The notes beneath the pieces were generated by a model, which did not search any database, was not told the DNA's origin, and worked only from the letters and a program-made list of their open reading frames with translations. Below are positions 63,107 to 64,000 of a stretch of DNA of 64,000 bases, piece by piece (position 1 is the stretch's first letter; each line of letters opens with the position of its first letter). The translations under genes were made by a program, and so were the position numbers. Origin of the DNA: Bacteroidales bacterium (lineage in GTDB: Bacteria > Bacteroidota > Bacteroidia > Bacteroidales > UBA932); NCBI GenBank assembly GCA_017427385.1, contig JAFRSW010000022.1, positions 62,001 through 126,000 of the forward strand, in the 5' to 3' direction.

Positions 63107-63679
63107 ATGAAGTACTTTATCATGTTCGGCCCTCCCGGTGCCGGAAAAGGGACCCACGCGGCTCCCATGGTCAAAAAATACAACCTCAAGCACATCTCCA
63201 CCGGAGAGCTCCTGCGCAGCGAGATTGCAGCCGGAACCGAGCTTGGAAAGCAGGCGGCAGCCTTGATCGAAAAGGGAAATCTTGTGCCCGACGAAGTTGT
63301 GGAAGGGATGATTGCTCAGACCTTCGCCAAATATCCTGAAGTCAACGGATTCCTCCTGGACGGCTTCCCCCGCACAGTACAACAGGCAATGGACCTGGAC
63401 GAGATGCTGGAAGCACGCGACGAATATGTGACCGGTGTTATCTCCCTGATGATTCCCGACGAGGAAATTAAGGCCCGCATCAAGGGCCGCGCCCTGATCG
63501 AAGGACGTGCCGACGATGCCTCTGACGAGACCATCGCCAACCGCATCAAAACCTATCACGCCAAGACGGAACCCCTTATCGAGATCTATAAAGACAAGGG
63601 GATCTATCACGAAATCGACGGAATAGGCTCCATTGAAGAAGTGCAGAAGCGCGTCTTCGCGATGATGGATAAGCTATAG
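63107..63679 (+). CDS. adk: Adenylate kinase
   Basis: A 190-residue protein of the short form without the zinc-binding LID. The P-loop is MFGPPGAGKGTHA, followed by HISTGELLRSEI, FLLDGFPRTVQQA and the short LID at RALIEGRADD. It interconverts AMP, ADP and ATP. It is co-oriented with hpt. Its 3' end overlaps the convergent murF by 6 bp. Confidence 0.96.
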   Translation: MKYFIMFGPPGAGKGTHAAPMVKKYNLKHISTGELLRSEIAAGTELGKQAAALIEKGNLVPDEVVEGMIAQTFAKYPEVNGFLLDGFPRTVQQAMDLDEMLEARDEYVTGVISLMIPDEEIKARIKGRALIEGRADDASDETIANRIKTYHAKTEPLIEIYKDKGIYHEIDGIGSIEEVQKRVFAMMDKL

Positions 63680-64000
63680 TTCCGGCAAAACCTTCTCCAT
63701 GCGGATGCCGCGGGAGCCTTTGACAAGGATCGTGGCGCCGGAGAAGGAGGCCTGATGGCCGGAGATGTATTCGGCCAGAGCGTCGGAAGTGAGGAAGCAG
63801 CCGAGGATCAGCGGATCCGAACCGGGAACGATGCCGAGTTCCGACAGGGCTTTCCCGAATTCCTCCCCTACAAGATATGACTTCAGTCCGGAGGCTATCA
63901 GCTTCCGGACTATGTTTTTATGCTCTTCCACCGAAGCATCGCCCAGTTCGCGCATGTCACCCAGAAGGGCCAGCTTGCAATCAGACTGTATAGCTGCAAG
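63674..64000 (-). CDS. murF: UDP-MurNAc-tripeptide:D-Ala-D-Ala ligase, C-terminal part (5' end outside window)
   Basis: 109 codons are open to the right edge. The frame reads KLALLGDMRELG at the start, matching the MurF C-terminal domain, and ends GATILVKGSRGIRMEKVL, the standard MurF tail. It completes the UDP-MurNAc-pentapeptide in the cytoplasm. The N-terminal and central ATPase domains lie beyond the window. Confidence 0.88.
   Translation of the reverse strand, partial: LAAIQSDCKLALLGDMRELGDASVEEHKNIVRKLIASGLKSYLVGEEFGKALSELGIVPGSDPLILGCFLTSDALAEYISGHQASFSGATILVKGSRGIRMEKVLPEL

Overview
The window is a typical Bacteroidales (Bacteroidota) chromosome segment, probably from a gut-associated, uncultured or little-studied genus. 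Evidence: most intergenic starts are preceded by the Bacteroidota -7 promoter element TAnnTTTG rather than a Shine-Dalgarno sequence; many secreted proteins are lipoproteins; and lineage-typical modules are present (DUF4252/ECF sigma cassette, rSAM/lipoprotein pair, DUF5683, chlamydia/Bacteroidota-type V-ATPase with DUF2764). Base composition is moderately GC-rich and coding density is very high, with many 1-11 bp start/stop overlaps. I cannot name a genus from sequence alone.

Layout. 1-3.4 kb (minus): two coupled lipoprotein genes with periplasmic-binding folds. The downstream one runs off the left edge and carries a C-terminal legumain-like (C13) cysteine peptidase domain. 3.4-14 kb: a muramidase lipoprotein and a group of CAZymes (GH5-like, GH3, alginate-lyase family, GH106-like) interrupted by tRNA-Val and an OlsF-like two-domain acyltransferase. 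14-19 kb (minus): a tight five-gene heterodisulfide-reductase-like redox operon. 19-23.4 kb: beta-carbonic anhydrase, a radical SAM/lipoprotein pair, and a DUF4252-ECF sigma-membrane protein-DUF4252 cassette. 23.4-33.4 kb: cstA, then an arginine/carbamoyl-phosphate operon (GNAT, argG, M20 deacylase, argH, carA, carB), preceded by a possible Arg-rich leader peptide. 33.3-41 kb: lysoplasmalogenase-like membrane protein, a small lipoprotein, and a minus-strand operon MORN protein > MG2/TonB-plug protein > GH95 fucosidase. 41-49.5 kb: V-type ATPase operon (E, DUF2764, A, B, D, I, K) followed at once by a Tat-exported Gfo/Idh/MocA oxidoreductase. 49.5-55 kb (minus): obgE-PAP2-parA-parB-DUF5683-lytic transglycosylase operon. 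55-64 kb: a double-receiver/PPDK-N fusion coupled to nhaC, two outer-membrane-type proteins, hpt, adk, and the 3' end of murF.

Themes. Sodium handling recurs: the V-ATPase rotor subunit K keeps all five residues that bind Na+ in Enterococcus hirae NtpK, and an NhaC antiporter is present. Glycan use is represented by scattered exported hydrolases without a SusC/SusD pair in the window. The least explained parts are the binding-protein/C13 peptidase fusion, the Hdr-like operon whose HdrA lacks its ferredoxin part, the receiver-PPDK fusion that lacks the phosphohistidine domain, and two unrelated-looking tandem hairpin repeats that share an exact 52 bp period.
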